Below are positions 32,753 to 42,665 of a DNA stretch of 64,000 nucleotides, one piece after another. The stretch covers positions 32,930-96,929 of the forward strand of contig SVPI01000004.1 in NCBI GenBank assembly GCA_015065935.1. Reading direction: 5' to 3'. Numbering within the stretch: position 1 is the stretch's first letter; every line of letters begins with the position of its first letter. The position numbers and the translations under genes were made by a program. Source of the DNA: Oscillospiraceae bacterium (GTDB taxonomy: Bacteria; Bacillota; Clostridia; Oscillospirales; Acutalibacteraceae). A model generated the notes under the pieces. The model had not been told where the DNA came from. It did not search any database and saw only the letters and a list, made by a program, of their open reading frames with translations.

Positions 32753-34177
32753 TTAGCTCTCCTTTTTAAGAATGCTGCCGAATAATGCTTTTACCCCGCC
32801 GACATCCTTAATTAAAAGAAGCAGCATAGGTATGATAATTACGGCGCACAGTAACCACCTTAAAATCAAGTTGTTCATAAACACAATGCAACCTGCCGCC
32901 ATAATAGCAGCAATAGCCGCAAAAGCAAGCATCCATTTTAGAGGTAAAATAAAGAATTTTACCATTTTTCTGGAAATTACAATGTGCAAAATGAGATATA
33001 TTGTGTAGGCGGCAAGGGTTGTGTAAGCCGCCGCAATAAATCCGTATTTTGCAATAAAAATATAGTTAAGTACAACGTTAAGCACCGCCGCACCCATTGT
33101 AGCGAGCATAATGTTGATGGTTTTTTTAGAGTAATATTCCCCCGAAACCACCAAATCATAGAAAAACAAAACAAGGGCATCAAGAATCATGGGAATAGCA
33201 ACGTATTTTGCCAAATCATATTCCTTGCCGCCTAAAATGAAAACCATTTCAGGTGAAATTGCCATAAGTCCTACCGAGAGGATGGTGAAAAAGGCACCCA
33301 GTTGTACGGCGCGCTTTCTTATGGCAGCCTTGTCGCCCTTATCCATCATTTCATAAAACCAGGTGTTCCAGGCGGCTGAAATTGAGTTTGTTATAACCGT
33401 CATAATGATTTTTAGATTTCCCGCGAGACTGTAAATTCCCGCGGCGGAATCGCTAACCATTTTGCTAATCATAACACGGTCAAACTGACCAAGCAGAACC
33501 TGCGAAATGCCGTGGGGCACAATGGGCAGGCTGTATTTAAGTCCGAATTTCCAATATTCCTTGTTAAATTTCGGCTTTGCGCTTTTGAAAAAGATTATTA
33601 AAATTGCAACTGCAAGACCTGCCAAAACAGCAGTAGAGCCCACAATTCTGCCTACATCCTTTTGACTTCTGAAAACGGTCAAAATAAGCAGCAATGAAAG
33701 CCCAACGTTGCCCACAGAGTTTATGAGAGCAACAATAAGATATTTCTTATAAGAATAGTTTAAACTGATTTTTGTGTTATATAAATTAAGCAGCGCCGAG
33801 GAAAAACTGTGAATAATGAGCAGATATAAAAGCACATTATTAAAGCCCAGCAGGCTACCAATAGAATCGCCAAAAGCCAGCACCAAGGCCGAAAGTATAA
33901 CGGCGCAAATTAGATAAATTAGCGACACCGAGGAGGTATACTCATCTATGCGCCCCTTAAACTCAAGGTTTGCGCTTCTTATACTTGAATGCAGAGCAAA
34001 GCCTACAATTACATAAAGCACTGCATCATAAGACATAAACACGTTAAACACGCCAAATTCCTCGGTCGTCATAAGACGGCTGAAAACAGGCAGTGTTAAA
34101 ATGCTTATGCACCGTATTAAAATGTTACCCACCGTGTAGCCAAGGCCGGCGGTCAGTGCATTATTTTTCGAACTCAT
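32753..34177 (-). CDS. Wzx-type polysaccharide flippase (MOP superfamily)
   Basis: Predicted to move the lipid-linked repeat unit across the membrane. The 474 residues contain 12-14 hydrophobic segments. The N-terminal pattern TLPVFSRLMTTEEFGVFNVF is typical of O-antigen/capsule flippases, and LPIVPHGISQVLLGQFDRVM (about 214-233) fits the central region. Partner of the Wzy-type polymerase encoded upstream in the same operon. Confidence 0.9.
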   Translation of the reverse strand: MSSKNNALTAGLGYTVGNILIRCISILTLPVFSRLMTTEEFGVFNVFMSYDAVLYVIVGFALHSSIRSANLEFKGRIDEYTSSVSLIYLICAVILSALVLAFGDSIGSLLGFNNVLLYLLIIHSFSSALLNLYNTKISLNYSYKKYLIVALINSVGNVGLSLLLILTVFRSQKDVGRIVGSTAVLAGLAVAILIIFFKSAKPKFNKEYWKFGLKYSLPIVPHGISQVLLGQFDRVMISKMVSDSAAGIYSLAGNLKIIMTVITNSISAAWNTWFYEMMDKGDKAAIRKRAVQLGAFFTILSVGLMAISPEMVFILGGKEYDLAKYVAIPMILDALVLFFYDLVVSGEYYSKKTINIMLATMGAAVLNVVLNYIFIAKYGFIAAAYTTLAAYTIYLILHIVISRKMVKFFILPLKWMLAFAAIAAIMAAGCIVFMNNLILRWLLCAVIIIPMLLLLIKDVGGVKALFGSILKKES

Positions 34178-34202
34178 TACTTTTTACGCCTCACTTGAAC
34201 TG

Positions 34203-34805
34203 TTAAAAACTGAAGGTCTCACCAATTCCTAACCACTTTTGGTCTTTTTCACTTAAATTAAGGGGGGTACCGTCTTTAAGGGTATAACCTTCAGCTGAGC
34301 AGTTGCCCTTATATTCGCCTTCAAGCTCGGGCCACTGAATACCAATTTCGGGGTCGTTCCAGGCAAGACCGCCCTCATCACCGGGGTGATAGAAATCGGT
34401 TACCTTATAGCAAAATTCTGCTGTTTCGGAAAGAACAAGGAAGCCGTGTGCAAAGCCCTCGGAAATGTAAAACTGTTTTTTATTTTCCTCGGTAAGCTCA
34501 ACTCCGAACCATTTGCCGTAGGTCTTGCTATCCTTTCTAAGGTCAACAGCAACATCAAAAACCCTGCCCTTAATAACACGGACAAGCTTTCCTTGGGGGA
34601 ATTCCTTTTGAAAATGAAGGCCGCGAAGCACACCCTTAACCGACATACTCTGGTTATCCTGAACGAAAACCATATTAAGACCAGCCTCGGCCATATCACG
34701 CTGATTGTAGGTCTCCATAAAATATCCGCGGCTATCACCGTGAACGGCAGGCTCAATAATATAAAGGCCCTCAATATCGCATTTCGTTACCTTAATTTGT
34801 CCCAT
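34203..34805 (-). CDS. rfbC: dTDP-4-dehydrorhamnose 3,5-epimerase
   Basis: Third step of dTDP-L-rhamnose synthesis. The 200 residues show the cupin motifs: DSRGYFMETYNQRDM, VLRGLHFQKEFPQGKLVRVI with the active-site His, VFDVAVDLRKDSKTYGKW and ISEGFAHGFLVLSETAEFCY with the second His/Asp region. Its stop is followed by the flippase gene, and its ATG is coupled to the stop of the acyltransferase gene. Confidence 0.96.
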   Translation of the reverse strand: MGQIKVTKCDIEGLYIIEPAVHGDSRGYFMETYNQRDMAEAGLNMVFVQDNQSMSVKGVLRGLHFQKEFPQGKLVRVIKGRVFDVAVDLRKDSKTYGKWFGVELTEENKKQFYISEGFAHGFLVLSETAEFCYKVTDFYHPGDEGGLAWNDPEIGIQWPELEGEYKGNCSAEGYTLKDGTPLNLSEKDQKWLGIGETFSF

Positions 34806-35851
34806 TAGTTTTTTATCTCCTTATTTTTGACTACTGTAAAATAACTTGGTATATTTTGCACCCATTTAGTTATCTCTTTTAAAATCGGTACCACAAATTT
34901 ATATGAAATCGTAAGCAGCACAACTGCGTATATAACTCCGGCGAAGGTTGATGTCACCGTTAAAGAAATACCAATTAACATAAGCAAATAGCAAATAACG
35001 GTGTGTGTTACATACTCACCGGCACATAAATACATGGTATTCTGACCGATTTTTTGAAAAGGCTCAACGTTTTCAAGAATTTTAGCCAGCAAAATTACGG
35101 CATAAATTATAATAAGTGTTGAAAGAACCGAAAATAGTTTGTTTAGATAAGGCACGTAATAAAGGGAACTGAATATATCCTTTCCCAAAATTTTGATTCC
35201 GCAATAACCAAAGGATAAAACTCCGCTTGCAACCAGAAGGATTTTTCCTTTGAGCGTTTTTGCGTTCAAAACCGAATTTATTGTTTTAAATGAAATGTAT
35301 CCTATTGCATAGTACAAAATATAATACATTGCCGTGTCAATGTTATACGGCAGTTTAGGTGCATTAATATCAAAAAATAACAAGGCAACAATATATATTA
35401 CCGCAGCGGCGCCTAAAATTGCCCACTTGTTCTTTAGTTTTTTTATGAAAAAGAACAGAATTTGAATTACAAAAAGGCAGGTAAGAAACCATATCGCACC
35501 CGCACTGGGCACAAAATTATTCCGTATGCAACCAAGCACCATCTTTTTAATGCCTTTTATAAGTTCGGTGCCTGAATAGCCCATTTTCACAAAATGAATG
35601 GCTATTGATACAAGAGCAAAGGTAAGCCATGGGATAAACAATGTTTTAATTTTTTTAACCAGAAACCGCCCAAAACCCATTTCTTTTGAAGAAATTGCCT
35701 CGGAAAAACCCGAAATAAGAAAGAAAAGTGCCACATGAAAGCTCCACACAAAGGGCATACATTGCACACCCTCTGTTGTTGAAATATGTCCCACATAAAT
35801 GGCAAAAATTCCTATGGCCTTAGCTACATCTATCCATTTGATTCTATTCAT
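34805..35851 (-). CDS. Membrane acyltransferase, acyltransferase-3 family
   Basis: Integral-membrane O-acyltransferase expected to acetylate sugars of the polymer. The 348 residues have about ten membrane segments. The N-terminus RIKWIDVAKAIGIFAIYVGH has the family's conserved His in the first membrane helix, and FVWSFHVALFFLISGFSEA is the next conserved block. It is inserted between rfbD and rfbC, interrupting the rhamnose genes, which ties it to this polymer. Confidence 0.87.
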   Translation of the reverse strand: MNRIKWIDVAKAIGIFAIYVGHISTTEGVQCMPFVWSFHVALFFLISGFSEAISSKEMGFGRFLVKKIKTLFIPWLTFALVSIAIHFVKMGYSGTELIKGIKKMVLGCIRNNFVPSAGAIWFLTCLFVIQILFFFIKKLKNKWAILGAAAVIYIVALLFFDINAPKLPYNIDTAMYYILYYAIGYISFKTINSVLNAKTLKGKILLVASGVLSFGYCGIKILGKDIFSSLYYVPYLNKLFSVLSTLIIIYAVILLAKILENVEPFQKIGQNTMYLCAGEYVTHTVICYLLMLIGISLTVTSTFAGVIYAVVLLTISYKFVVPILKEITKWVQNIPSYFTVVKNKEIKN

Positions 35852-35864
35852 AGCGTATACCTTT

Positions 35865-36770
35865 TTAATTTAAAATTTTCAAATAACGCTCAAGGGCATT
35901 CTGCCAGGTGGGCAAAGGCTCAAAGCCGTTTTCTATAAGTTTTGATTTATCAAGGCGGCTGTTAAGGGGTCTTGCGGCCGCTGAAAGGCCATACTCGGCC
36001 GTGGTAACAGGTGTAACGCTTGTTTTATACCCTGCTTGTCTAAATATTTCACAAGCAAAATCATACCAACTTATATATCCGCCTTCATTTGTTGCATGGT
36101 AAAATCCATATTTATCGCTTCCGCACATATCAACAAGCAATATTGCTAAATCTTTAGTATAGGTAGGAGTGCCGATTTGGTCACAAACAACCCGCAGGGT
36201 GTCATATTTTTTGCCTAAATTAAGCATTGTCCTAATAAAGTTACTGCCATTAATACCAAACACCCAAGCAGTGCGGACAATGAAAAACTTATTTAAAATT
36301 TCACTTACCGCCTGCTCGCCTTGAAGTTTAGTTTCACCATAAACGCTCAAAGGAGCATAATCCTTGCAGTCGGCAGCCCAAGGCTTTTCGCCCTGGCCGT
36401 CAAACACATAATCGGTGCTGATATAAACCATTTTGCAGTCAAGCTCTTTTGCCGCTTTTGCAATATTCTCGGTGCCCTTAACGTTAATAGCGAAAACCTT
36501 TTCCTTATTTTCCGTCTCCTCTGCGGCATCAACGGCCGTCCAGGCGGCACAGTGAACCACCACATCGGGTGAAATCTGCCCGATGATGTTCTTTACGGCA
36601 CTTGAGTCGGTAATATCAAGGGAAACATAGGGCATTTTGGAAACGGCAGTTTCTGCACCCGCATAGGTTGCGTGTATATCGCTGCCAACAACCTCATAGC
36701 CTCTTTTTTTGGCTTCAAGCATAACATCGTGGCCAAGCTGACCACAAACACCTGTAACAAAAATTTTCAT
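35865..36770 (-). CDS. rfbD: dTDP-4-dehydrorhamnose reductase
   Basis: Last step of dTDP-L-rhamnose synthesis, NAD(P)H-dependent. The 301 residues start MKIFVTGVCGQLGHDVM (a modified GxxGxxG), then VHCAAWTAVDAAE, STDYVFDGQGEKPW (catalytic Ser/Thr), and YGETKLQGEQAV with the catalytic YxxxK. I start at 36770 because the upstream gene ends at 36772 and a longer form would run into it. Confidence 0.95.
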   Translation of the reverse strand: MKIFVTGVCGQLGHDVMLEAKKRGYEVVGSDIHATYAGAETAVSKMPYVSLDITDSSAVKNIIGQISPDVVVHCAAWTAVDAAEETENKEKVFAINVKGTENIAKAAKELDCKMVYISTDYVFDGQGEKPWAADCKDYAPLSVYGETKLQGEQAVSEILNKFFIVRTAWVFGINGSNFIRTMLNLGKKYDTLRVVCDQIGTPTYTKDLAILLVDMCGSDKYGFYHATNEGGYISWYDFACEIFRQAGYKTSVTPVTTAEYGLSAAARPLNSRLDKSKLIENGFEPLPTWQNALERYLKILN

Positions 36771-36771
36771 A

Positions 36772-37791
36772 CTATCTGTTTCCGTACATCTTTTCATAGT
36801 AGTTTTGGTATTCACCCGAAATAATGGTTTCCCACCATTCCTTGTTATCTAAATACCACTGAATTGTCTTCTGAATACCATCGGCAAACTTGGTTTCGGG
36901 AAGCCAACCAAGCTCGTTGTGAATTTTTGTGGGGTCGATAGCATAGCGCATATCGTGACCCTTACGGTCAGTAACATAGGTGATAAGACTTTCGGGCTTA
37001 CCAAGAGCCTTGCAGATAATCTTAACAATATCAATATTCTTCATTTCATTGTGGCCGCCGATATTATAAACCTCGCCCACTCTGCCCTTATGTATAATAA
37101 GGTCAATAGCTTTACAATGGTCCTCAACATAGAGCCAGTCGCGAACGTTAAGACCCTCACCGTAAACAGGCAGAGGCTTATCGTTTAAAGCATTAGCTAT
37201 CATAAGAGGAATAAGCTTTTCGGGGAAATGATAGGGACCATAGTTGTTTGAACAACGAGAAATGGTAACAGGCAGGCCAAAGGTTCTGTGATAGGCTAAA
37301 ACCAAAAGGTCGGCGCCTGCTTTAGAACTTGAATAGGGAGATGAGGTATGAATAGGAGTTTCCTCTGTAAAGAAAAGGTCGGGGCGGTCAAGGGGTAAAT
37401 CTCCGTAAACCTCATCGGTTGAAACCTGATGATAACGAACAATGCCATACTTGCGGCAGGCATCCATTAATACCTGGGTTCCTAAAATGTTTGTCTGCAA
37501 AAAAACTTCAGGGTTTTCAATAGAGCGGTCAACATGGCTTTCAGCCGCAAAGTTAACCACTATGTCGGGTTTTTCTTCCTCAAAAAGAGCATAAACTGCT
37601 TTTCTATCACAAATATCTGCTTTTACAAAGCGGAAATTAGGGTTGTCCATAACAGGGGCAAGTGTTGAAAGGTTGCCCGCATAGGTTAACTTATCAAGGC
37701 AGATAATGCGATAATCGGGATACTTTTTCAGCATATGAAAAACAAAGTTACTTCCAATAAATCCAGCGCCGCCGGTAACGATAATAGTCAT
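36772..37791 (-). CDS. rfbB: dTDP-glucose 4,6-dehydratase
   Basis: Second step of dTDP-rhamnose synthesis. The 339 residues have the extended SDR layout: VTGGAGFIGSNFVFHML (NAD binding), NFAAESHVDRSIENP, STDEVYGDLPLD and the catalytic YSSSKAGADLL (YxxxK), followed by SRCSNNYGPYHFPEKLIP, a dehydratase hallmark. Immediately followed by rfbD. Confidence 0.97.
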   Translation of the reverse strand: MTIIVTGGAGFIGSNFVFHMLKKYPDYRIICLDKLTYAGNLSTLAPVMDNPNFRFVKADICDRKAVYALFEEEKPDIVVNFAAESHVDRSIENPEVFLQTNILGTQVLMDACRKYGIVRYHQVSTDEVYGDLPLDRPDLFFTEETPIHTSSPYSSSKAGADLLVLAYHRTFGLPVTISRCSNNYGPYHFPEKLIPLMIANALNDKPLPVYGEGLNVRDWLYVEDHCKAIDLIIHKGRVGEVYNIGGHNEMKNIDIVKIICKALGKPESLITYVTDRKGHDMRYAIDPTKIHNELGWLPETKFADGIQKTIQWYLDNKEWWETIISGEYQNYYEKMYGNR

Positions 37792-37805
37792 TTTAATTTT
37801 CTCCT

Positions 37806-38702
37806 TTAACCCAAAATGTCAATATATTTTCCGTCAAGTACGTCCTTTAAATAACGGCCGTACTGATTTTTCTTGAGTATCTCGTAAACTGCTAAAACAT
37901 CTTCCTTTGAAATCCAGCCGTTTAAATAGGCGATTTCCTCAAGACAGGCAATTTTCCTGTGCTGATGGTCTTCTATAGTTTTAACGAAGTTGGTTGCCTC
38001 AACAAGGCTTTCGTGTGTGCCTGTGTCAAGCCAGGTAAAGCCTTGGCCGAGAAGCTCAACATTAAGGGAGCCATCCTCAAGATAAATACGGTTTAAATCG
38101 GTGATTTCAAGCTCGCCTCTTGCAGAGGGCTTTAGGTTTTTAGCATATTCCACAACGCGGTTATCGTAGAAATAAAGACCTGTTACACAGTAATTGCTCT
38201 TTGGTTTTTGGGGCTTTTCTTCAATGGAAATTGCTCTGCCCTCTTTATCAAATTCAACAATTCCGAAGCGCTCGGGGTCATCAACATAGTAACCGAAAAC
38301 CGTTGCGCCCTTGCCGCTTTCGGCGTTCTCAACTGCCGCTTTAAGACGCTTTTTTAGTCCGTGACCTGAGAAAATGTTGTCACCAAGCACCATACAAACA
38401 GTGTCATCACCAATAAAATCAGCGCCGATAATAAATGCCTGAGCAAGGCCATCGGGTGAAGGCTGAACGGCGTAGGAAAGGTTAACGCCAAACTGTTTGC
38501 CATCGCCAAGCAGTTCCTTAAAACGAGGGGTATCCTGTGGGGTGGAGATAATAAGAATATCACGAATGCCCGCATTCATTAAAACCGATAAGGGATAATA
38601 AATCATCGGTTTATCGTAAATGGGAAGCAGCTGTTTTGAAGTTACCTTTGTTAATGGATAAAGCCTTGTGCCGGAACCGCCGGCAAGAATAATACCTTTC
38701 AT
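37806..38702 (-). CDS. rfbA: Glucose-1-phosphate thymidylyltransferase
   Basis: First step of dTDP-rhamnose synthesis. The 298 residues show [40 protein letters not shown], the metal-binding [13 protein letters not shown] and [19 protein letters not shown], all typical of the short RmlA form. It precedes rfbB by 14 bp in a conserved A-B-D order. Confidence 0.97.
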   Translation of the reverse strand: MKGIILAGGSGTRLYPLTKVTSKQLLPIYDKPMIYYPLSVLMNAGIRDILIISTPQDTPRFKELLGDGKQFGVNLSYAVQPSPDGLAQAFIIGADFIGDDTVCMVLGDNIFSGHGLKKRLKAAVENAESGKGATVFGYYVDDPERFGIVEFDKEGRAISIEEKPQKPKSNYCVTGLYFYDNRVVEYAKNLKPSARGELEITDLNRIYLEDGSLNVELLGQGFTWLDTGTHESLVEATNFVKTIEDHQHRKIACLEEIAYLNGWISKEDVLAVYEILKKNQYGRYLKDVLDGKYIDILG

Positions 38703-38717
38703 AAATATGCCTCCTTA

Positions 38718-40142
38718 TTAAGCATTATTTACCGTTTTTCTTTTAGAAAAGTGAACGCTTGATGCGATGCAAAGAATACCTATTATTCCAATAAACATCC
38801 ATGTTTCAAAAAGGCATGCCATATTGGAAAAGAACACCAAGAAAACTACCGAAAAGACTACTCCCAAGCACAATGTTAAAAAGGTGTTTTTTAAACGAAG
38901 CGCCATTTTTTGTACAAACATTGCAGCAAAAGCAGAGAGTAAAACAAGGAATATTACACCAAACTCATGGAAATCAAAATAAAATTGCCCGAGGAAATTA
39001 TATGTGTTTAGATGCGGTCTAACATAACAATCATCAACACTTGAAGCAATATCTGATATTTTTTGGCTTCTGAGAATAACGTTAAAAGGGGCAAAAGTTC
39101 GGGTTCCATAAGTGTATTCTTCTAAATTCTCAACCGCTTCATTGAAATTATCATGTCCTACGGTTAGATAACCATACAAAAACGCCATTTTAGGTGAAAG
39201 CACAAATGAAAATTCTCCGGTTATATCTTCATCGCCGCCGTCTCCATCGTTTCCCGGTTTTATTTCTACAGGCTCAAACAAATTACTCAACTGAGAATCT
39301 GTATAATTTCTTAATTCTGAAGCACCCATATATACCGCAAAAATGCAAGCAAGGCACAATACAAGCGCGGTAAATTTTCTTTTGTTTAAATAAAACACTA
39401 CTGTTGTAAAATAAAGAGCTACAGAAACAAATACACCTCTTGAAACAATCATTATAGGGAATAGAATTAATAAATAGAAAATGCAAACCCATAATATTAT
39501 TTTTTGAAGTTTTGAGATTTTATAGGTTTTAATGCAGTAATAGCACAAACCACAAGCCATTGTTGATGCCACCGAGAAAACATGAAATTTCGTGTAAAAA
39601 TTTACATATGCATATATGCTATCTGAAAAACAAGGTATATATCCCTTTATTATTACATTAATGATAAAGCAAATTAAACCGATAGCGGTGGTAACAACGC
39701 AAACTGTAAAAACTCTATTTCCTTTTTCGGAAAAATAAACTTTTCCTTCCTTGAATTTTTCCAATTTTTTCTGCAATTTATCAGATATCTTTTCACCAAC
39801 TAATTCAGCAACCAGGCAGCCTATTTGGAAAACAAGAAAAGTAAGCCCCAATAAAATCCAGGTCATTTGTTGCCATTCTTCTTGATAAGCTGTAAGTTTA
39901 AGCGATGCAAGACCTATCGTTAAAAACCACACTAAAGAAAAAATCGCTCTTAAATCAAGCCAATTTTTTTTGGCTACAAATATCACTATATAAAAATACA
40001 TAGCTATTGATAAAATGGAAAGTATTGCGCCTATAAGCAAATTGCTGTATGCACTAATCCAAAAGCCTGCGCTCATTATAATAAAACCCAGCACAGTAAA
40101 AATACCTGTTTTAATTAACAACTTTTTTGTTTCCGTTTGCAT
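38718..40142 (-). CDS. Wzy-type oligosaccharide repeat-unit polymerase
   Basis: Predicted polymerase linking repeat units outside the membrane. The 474 residues contain about 11-12 hydrophobic segments and a large extracytoplasmic loop (residues about 300-390) with an acidic GNDGDGGDEDITGEF stretch; this topology, not motif identity, is the basis of the call. I start at ATG 40142, with AAGGAG 7 bases upstream. By eye this gene and the next five are more AT-rich than the core genes. Confidence 0.78.
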   Translation of the reverse strand: MQTETKKLLIKTGIFTVLGFIIMSAGFWISAYSNLLIGAILSILSIAMYFYIVIFVAKKNWLDLRAIFSLVWFLTIGLASLKLTAYQEEWQQMTWILLGLTFLVFQIGCLVAELVGEKISDKLQKKLEKFKEGKVYFSEKGNRVFTVCVVTTAIGLICFIINVIIKGYIPCFSDSIYAYVNFYTKFHVFSVASTMACGLCYYCIKTYKISKLQKIILWVCIFYLLILFPIMIVSRGVFVSVALYFTTVVFYLNKRKFTALVLCLACIFAVYMGASELRNYTDSQLSNLFEPVEIKPGNDGDGGDEDITGEFSFVLSPKMAFLYGYLTVGHDNFNEAVENLEEYTYGTRTFAPFNVILRSQKISDIASSVDDCYVRPHLNTYNFLGQFYFDFHEFGVIFLVLLSAFAAMFVQKMALRLKNTFLTLCLGVVFSVVFLVFFSNMACLFETWMFIGIIGILCIASSVHFSKRKTVNNA

Positions 40143-40158
40143 TGATATACTCCTTATG

Positions 40159-41103
40159 CTATACATTTTTTCCAAACAAAACAAGCCACACATCGCAAAT
40201 AAACGACTTAAGCCTTAACATTTTTCCTTTATCCTGACGGTAAAGACTTATTATTTGCAATAAACTTTTTTGCTCTAGAGCATTCTTTCTTTTGATTTGC
40301 AGCGCAAGTCTTTCCTTCATAACTTCCTTAGTATTTTCACCCACAGGCGCTTTAGCCGAAAGAAAATCTTCCCACAAAGTTTTTGTGTGAACAATCTCGC
40401 TGAGCTTTTTCTCAAGATTCAGCAATTTAAAAACACGGTGCTCTTCTCTGGCAGTGTTATTATCGTGGCGTCGGTGGTATGCACCTACATAATCATATTC
40501 GTAGAACCCATTAGCATCGGCAGCACAAACAGCGAACATAAAATCGTGCGCCACTTTACTTTCCTCAATAAAGGGATATATTGCATGGAAAAAATCCTTG
40601 CGAATACACATTAGCATTCCGGGCCAACGATATGCCTTTAAAATTGTTTGAACATCTATATTTCTTATTTCCCCTGTTTCTTTGGCTTCCGGTTCTACAA
40701 TGCTATGTTGTTGTACACTTTGAGCATCAATAATGCCGTATTTACAACTTAACAACTGTATTTCATTGCGTTGTTCCATAATGGCAGTCATTTTTTCAAT
40801 TTTTTCTTTTTCCCATATATCATCCTGGTCAGATAAAAAGACAATATCGGTATCGCAAAGAGAAATTGCCTTATAAAAATTATGGACATAACCCAAGTTT
40901 TTCTCGTTCCGACATAACGTCCAACTGTCAACAAGATTTTTTTGGGTGATATATTCTTCCACAATTTTAACGGTGTCATCTCTTGAGCCATCATCACAAA
41001 GAATAACCTTTTCAGGCTTCCTTGTTTGATTATAAATGCTATCAAGCTGCTCGATTATAAATTTTTCGCCATTATATAAAGCAACTGCAATTCCAACTGT
41101 CAA
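40159..41103 (-). CDS. Family 2 glycosyltransferase, rhamnosyltransferase-like
   Basis: Adds a sugar from a nucleotide donor to the lipid-linked repeat unit. The 314 residues carry the GT-A fold: VGIAVALYNGEKFIIEQLDS, VILCDDGSRDDT and VFLSDQDDIWEKEKIEKM, where the SDQDDIW form of the DxD motif is common in rhamnosyltransferases. That fits the dTDP-rhamnose genes in the operon. Sugar and linkage are not proven. Confidence 0.85.
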   Translation of the reverse strand: MTVGIAVALYNGEKFIIEQLDSIYNQTRKPEKVILCDDGSRDDTVKIVEEYITQKNLVDSWTLCRNEKNLGYVHNFYKAISLCDTDIVFLSDQDDIWEKEKIEKMTAIMEQRNEIQLLSCKYGIIDAQSVQQHSIVEPEAKETGEIRNIDVQTILKAYRWPGMLMCIRKDFFHAIYPFIEESKVAHDFMFAVCAADANGFYEYDYVGAYHRRHDNNTAREEHRVFKLLNLEKKLSEIVHTKTLWEDFLSAKAPVGENTKEVMKERLALQIKRKNALEQKSLLQIISLYRQDKGKMLRLKSFICDVWLVLFGKNV

Positions 41104-41116
41104 CGGAAATGCCTCC

Positions 41117-42082
41117 CTAATCGTTAAAAACTGATTTCATTGCGTAATAAAACAATGTTTTTGAAAAAAGGAATAAATAACAAGCAATTTTTTGAGATAA
41201 TTGCAAATTTTTAAATTGATATTTGTATTCTTTAAACTTAATTTCGTTTTCAAGAGTTTTAAAATCTTTTATGCTAAGTTGAACTGCGGCACGGCGAAGG
41301 GTTGCAATGTAAAACCTTGCACCACCCATTCCGTTAAACACCTCTGCGGCGTCGTTTTTAGTGGAAAGAAGTTTTTTCTCCGTCTTTTTAAAACTTTCAA
41401 CCGCTGATAAAAATTTATCCAAACGTGGGCTTCTATGAAGTGAGCCGTTAGACAAAATATAAACATATAATTTCATATCCACTTTGGCAACTTTATTACA
41501 TGCAGCAATTACCTCGGATATGTAAGGGGCATCTTCATTGTAGATGCAGTTTTCATCAAAAAACAACTCGTTTTCAAAGGCCATTTCTCTATTCATAAAT
41601 AGGCCCCAGGGACCAAACCATTTTGTACAAAAATGCTTCATGGCCTCGGCAGGTGTAATTGTGTTATACCTTAAATCACCTAACGGCTCCGTTTCTGCGC
41701 TTTCATCTTTAAAGCGTGTCATCATATCACAAATTGCCAAATCAGAACCCGAAGAGGTTGCGGCACTGTAAAGGTACTCTAAAAATTGGGGTCTGAGTTC
41801 ATCATCACTGTCAACAAATGATATCCACTGTGAATCGCTTGCACGAATTCCCGCATTTCTTGCCGAACCTGCGCCGCCGTTTAATTTAGTTATAATGGTA
41901 AAATCAAATTTGGCTTTTTGTAATTCTTGTTCTAAAACCTCTGCTGTATTATCGGTTGAACCATCGTTAACAAAAATCGCACGAAAATCCTTAAAGGTTT
42001 GTTTTTCAAGTTGCCTGATTATATTTAAAACACAGTCCGCACGGTTATACATTGGAATGATAACATCAATTAAATGCGACAT
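41117..42082 (-). CDS. Family 2 glycosyltransferase
   Basis: 321 residues with a canonical GT-A N-terminus: DVIIPMYNRADCVLNIIRQL, AIFVNDGSTDNTAEVL, GGAGSARNAGIRAS and ISFVDSDDELRPQFLEYLYS (DxD motif). The C-terminal 120 residues are less conserved. Acceptor and donor are unknown; it is one of at least three glycosyltransferases in the operon. Confidence 0.87.
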   Translation of the reverse strand: MSHLIDVIIPMYNRADCVLNIIRQLEKQTFKDFRAIFVNDGSTDNTAEVLEQELQKAKFDFTIITKLNGGAGSARNAGIRASDSQWISFVDSDDELRPQFLEYLYSAATSSGSDLAICDMMTRFKDESAETEPLGDLRYNTITPAEAMKHFCTKWFGPWGLFMNREMAFENELFFDENCIYNEDAPYISEVIAACNKVAKVDMKLYVYILSNGSLHRSPRLDKFLSAVESFKKTEKKLLSTKNDAAEVFNGMGGARFYIATLRRAAVQLSIKDFKTLENEIKFKEYKYQFKNLQLSQKIACYLFLFSKTLFYYAMKSVFND

Positions 42083-42097
42083 TTTTTCTCCTTTCGG

Positions 42098-42664
42098 TTA
42101 ACACCGTTCCCACTTATTCAGGTCAAAATTATATTTTTTTACCACTCTTGCAGGGGCACCTGCTGCAATGCTGTAGGATGGAATTTCACCCTTTATAACA
42201 GAGTGAGCGCCTATAATACAACCATCACCAATAACGGTGCCGGGCAATATGCAGGCGCCCTCGCCTATCCACACGTTTTTTCCTATTTTAACGGGATTAG
42301 ATGTAAGCGGGCGAGAATCGGGAGCGGTTTCGGGAGAATCATTTTCACCACCGTGATTAGTATCACTTATGAATATATGACTGGCCATAAGGCAGTTTTC
42401 TCCGATTTCAACACCTTTAGAAGCAACAATATGCACATTGTCTCCCAATTTGCAGTTTTTGCCAAAATTAAGCTTAACACCATCGCCAAAAATTTCAAAA
42501 CGGCAACGATATCCGGTTGTAAAACCATCCTCAAATGCCAAGCCTTTTCTACCCCTAATATAAACAGGGCGACGAACAAGCCGCGCGGGGCGATAGAAAA
42601 GCTTAGTGCAAAAAAGACTCCAGCAGTTCTTTAAAAACTCACTTGGACTGTACGAAACACTCAT
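42098..42664 (-). CDS. Left-handed beta-helix acetyltransferase (WcaF/maltose acetyltransferase type)
   Basis: Predicted CoA-dependent O-acetyltransferase for a sugar of the polymer. The 188 residues show hexapeptide repeats (NCKLGDNVHIVASKGVEIGE, VKIGKNVWIGEGACILPGTV, IGDGCIIGAHSVIKGEI), the catalytic-region ISDTNHGG, and the ending YSIAAGAPARVVKKY. I start at ATG 42664, with GGAAGA just upstream; a longer in-frame form would overlap the epimerase gene. Confidence 0.87.
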   Translation of the reverse strand: MSVSYSPSEFLKNCWSLFCTKLFYRPARLVRRPVYIRGRKGLAFEDGFTTGYRCRFEIFGDGVKLNFGKNCKLGDNVHIVASKGVEIGENCLMASHIFISDTNHGGENDSPETAPDSRPLTSNPVKIGKNVWIGEGACILPGTVIGDGCIIGAHSVIKGEIPSYSIAAGAPARVVKKYNFDLNKWERC

Positions 42665-42665
42665 T